Part shown: positions 61,658-64,000 of the stretch, piece after piece
How positions within the stretch are numbered: the first letter of the stretch is position 1
How the letters are laid out: every line of letters starts with the position of its first letter
Assembly (NCBI GenBank): GCA_951802425.1
Contig: OX637794.1
Coordinates: forward strand, 4,278,001 to 4,342,000
DNA from: Clavaria fumosa
Taxonomy: Eukaryota > Basidiomycota > Agaricomycetes > Agaricales > Clavariaceae
Direction: 5' to 3'
Length of the DNA: 64,000 nt
Program-made: the position numbers and the translations under genes
Notes under the pieces: generated by a model
The model's database searches: none
Told to the model about the DNA's origin: nothing
What the model saw: the letters and a program-made list of their open reading frames with translations, nothing else

Positions 61658-63651
61658 TTAGGAAGTACTGGAGGGATCGTGAGATGTCCCCCTTCCGTTC
61701 ACCTGGGCACCGACGCTCGACGATCGGCCGTTACCACTGGGTGGTCGGGATGTCGGGCGTTGAGATCCAGACAAACGACGAGGCGGGGCTAGTATTTGTG
61801 CTGCCGAGACCTGCTCCTCCTCTGACATGGGAACTTTACGTGCCTGGGTGAAGAAAAGCTTCGCGTTGCGATCCGCGATGTTCTCGATGAAGTAATTGTT
61901 GCCTTACAAGAAAGCACGTTGAGAAGAATGCCGATGTCAAATCTGCAGGGGATGAGTACTGTACCTCGAGGCACCAAGAACATGCCGCCGGTGGTGAGAA
62001 TGAGATTCGTATTATGAATTTTGACATTGATAGCGCCATCGACCACATAAAAAATCTACCAGATTTGTGAGCGATTCAGCAGAGGTGCCATCAAACTATG
62101 ACTTACATAGGTATTGTCCTTCGTTGCCTTGCTGGGCTTCGTCACTTTTGGGGGAATGATGAGCTGCCCAGCAGCGATAAAGTCGGCATCCAAGAATATC
62201 TTCTGGAAATACCAGTCGCCGTTGGCCGCAGCTTTCGGTGCGATCATCTTCGAAGTGAACGCAATCCCTGAGATATTGATCGTGAATGAAGACATGGAGT
62301 AGACGATGACGTTCTTGAGACTCACGTCTCTCGACCTCATTTCGATCGACAAAATCAAGAACGAGGCCTTTCTCTGGGGTATGGTCGTCCCAACCTTCTT
62401 CAGGGTTAATATGCGCCGGAAGTTCAACAGTGTGGCTCTTGCTCCGAGGGCGTGCATACCGCTTGCGTTTATGTTTTGCGCCGAGAGGCTCAACTGCGTC
62501 TTTTGGGATGCGCACAATCTCCGTGATGTGAGGGACCAAGATCTTGTCTTCTGACTTTGGCCTTCCATACACGACCTTCTCTCTTCTCCACCACTCGAGA
62601 GGAGCATATTTGTGCCGTCGACTCCGACGCACGCCTTCGGGGGTTGCTATGCGGAGAGTGAGTCATTGACTCAAAAAAGCGCAAATCGACGCACGCGAGC
62701 GCTCCACCTCAACCTTTCTTTTGCCTCGAGATGCCGTGGGCTTTGCTCTTTGTGTCTGAGAGCGACCTCGCCCATCGTCATCATCATCACCGTCGTCGTC
62801 GTCTTCGTCAGGTTGCTCCACCGCACTCAGCTCTTGCGCAATCTCATCCTCCACGCTTTGCTCTTCGTTCTCCGCCTCGGGAGTTTGAGCTCTTTGTTTC
62901 CCTTTGTCCTTCATCCTGGGAAGCACTGGTGAGTTTTCCACACTTTTAGGCCCATCCGCACTTGATTCAGCTTGATTCGCCTGCGCGACGATGTGTTTTC
63001 GAAGAGAGGACGCAGGTGGCCCGGGACTATCAGGAGGGTCGTAGTTGTCGAAACCACCAATTTCATCAATGCCATTATCTTGTAGGGCGGCAAAAGATTC
63101 GTCCGCTGGGGCAGACGCAGTAATTGAGCCATTCACCAAAGAGCGCCGCTTCAAGCTATTTCGTTCGCGTGGAGTGGGGACTTTGTCGAAATCAACTTCG
63201 GAAGCGCGGGTAGAACGGCGAGAGGATTCGACGCGAGACAGGTTGTCTGGAGCCGATGGACGACGACCATTGGCAAAGCGGGTATAGGCAGGCCGTGGAG
63301 ACGCTGTGTTGCCCGTTGGACACCATTCAATCGGAGTAGAATAGTAGTTGACGTACAATCCGTTAATTCCATCGACATCTCTCCATCGACATCTTCTTCG
63401 TTGGTATTTGCCACTACGGGGCGGTGGCTACTCCTCCGTCTAACATTCTTTTTTGCACCGGGAGGGGGTCTCTTGTCGAGAAGCGAAACGACATCCTCAA
63501 AGTGCTCGAAACCGTCCGACTTGCGGTCGACTCGCTCGACCATCACGCCAGTCTTCTTGCCGACAACAAAGTCATCTCCACGATAGGGTACATGTGGTTT
63601 GTGTGCGACACGTCGTACTCCACCTCCTGCAATGCTCTTGCGCGCTGACAT
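61658..63651 (-). CDS. MIF2: Inner kinetochore protein CENP-C / Mif2
   Basis: The start MSARKSIAGGGVRR and KPHVPYRGDDFVVGKKTGV form the conserved fungal N-terminal region. A long Ser/Arg and acidic part follows (DEDDDDGDDDDDGRGRS). The CENP-C signature is RRSRRHKYAPLEWWRREKVVYGRP near 62640-62570, in which the arginines and the WW pair contact the H2A/H2B acidic patch and the CENP-A tail. A cupin fold completes the protein: FTSKMIAPKAA, GDWYFQKIFLDADFIAAGQLIIPP, VVDGAINVKIHNTNLILTTGGMFLVPRG, NNYFIENIADRNAKLFFTQARKV, responsible for dimerisation. Stop at 61658-61660. An intron near 63345-63295 joins MELTD to SSPRPAYTRF in phase. An in-frame ATG at 63714 would add 21 residues; the inner one matches the family start better. 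Confidence 0.94.
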
Positions 63652-64000
63652 GCCCGCGTTGGGATTCGCTTGAGAGGGCAGAAGCCAAGGTGTGGCTGTT
63701 GAACATGTTCCCACGGGTGTCGTGACCCATGTTCTCTCAGCTCAGCTACAGCTACAATACAGTAGTTCCGATTTCAAGACAAGACACGAAAGCAAAGCTC
63801 CATACGTGATACGTAAGGACACAGATTTTGTGATGCGGGTGAGAATCTACGCAACTCTCTTGCCACGCGTACTTCGACCGTTTCTCCGGGCCCTGTGGCG
63901 ACTCGAACTCTGGCGGACCTCTGGCCGTGGATTGATGATGTGGCGAAGAAGAAACCTTAGCAGTCCTCCTGCGTATGCATTTTCTCGAGGGTAATAGTTC
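63652..64000. other. Right end of window, no assignable gene
   Basis: An open frame on the plus strand (63692-63994) has no recognisable motif and partly overlaps the CENP-C 5' region. It may contain the CENP-C promoter and the edge of another gene. Confidence 0.35.

Overview
The window looks like nuclear DNA of a basidiomycete, most likely an Agaricomycete. Genes are compact and broken by many 45-90 base GT-AG introns. Intergenic distances are short, neighbours often sit convergently or divergently, and the left end holds a KDZ transposase relic beside Copia and chromodomain-Gypsy retroelement debris. Species assignment is inference; no rRNA or organelle marker is present.

Region 1 (1-6.9 kb) is a transposon graveyard: the end of a Copia pol with the start of its LTR, degenerate repeats, a Gypsy/chromovirus whose protease-RT part is inverted relative to its RNase H-integrase-chromodomain part, and a KDZ transposase fragment. 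It is visibly poor in CpG and carries nonsense TGA codons.

Region 2 (6.9-11.1 kb) has a voltage-gated proton channel (Hv1 type) divergent from a FUN14-domain gene, followed by the 25S rRNA cytosine methyltransferase NOP2. Region 3 (11.4-20.8 kb) is a tandem array of three cytosolic hsp70 genes with the same seven-exon structure. They are separated by scrambled NOP2 pseudogene pieces, so the NOP2-hsp70 neighbourhood was duplicated. Copy A is canonical and has a TATA box and a four-unit step-type heat-shock element. Copies B and C share unusual changes at allosteric and substrate-pocket residues and have lost those promoter signals; C also lost the EEVD tail.

Region 4 (21.4-64 kb) is ordinary gene-dense euchromatin: PP2A B56 subunit, an unrecognised RG/polyQ protein, citrate synthase, SEC66, a USP7/UBP15-type deubiquitinase, a very long disordered protein, NatB catalytic subunit NAA20, acetolactate synthase ILV2, a FAH-domain enzyme, a SAPS protein (Sit4/PP6 regulator), AP-2 mu, TRF4-type poly(A) polymerase, a second long disordered protein whose start codon appears to be made by splicing, and CENP-C/Mif2. 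These are housekeeping functions with no evident shared pathway.

The most interesting system is the hsp70 array. One inducible canonical chaperone sits beside two diverged copies that, by residue alignment, should be impaired in interdomain signalling and in the hydrophobic peptide pocket. No tRNA, rRNA or CRISPR array was seen.
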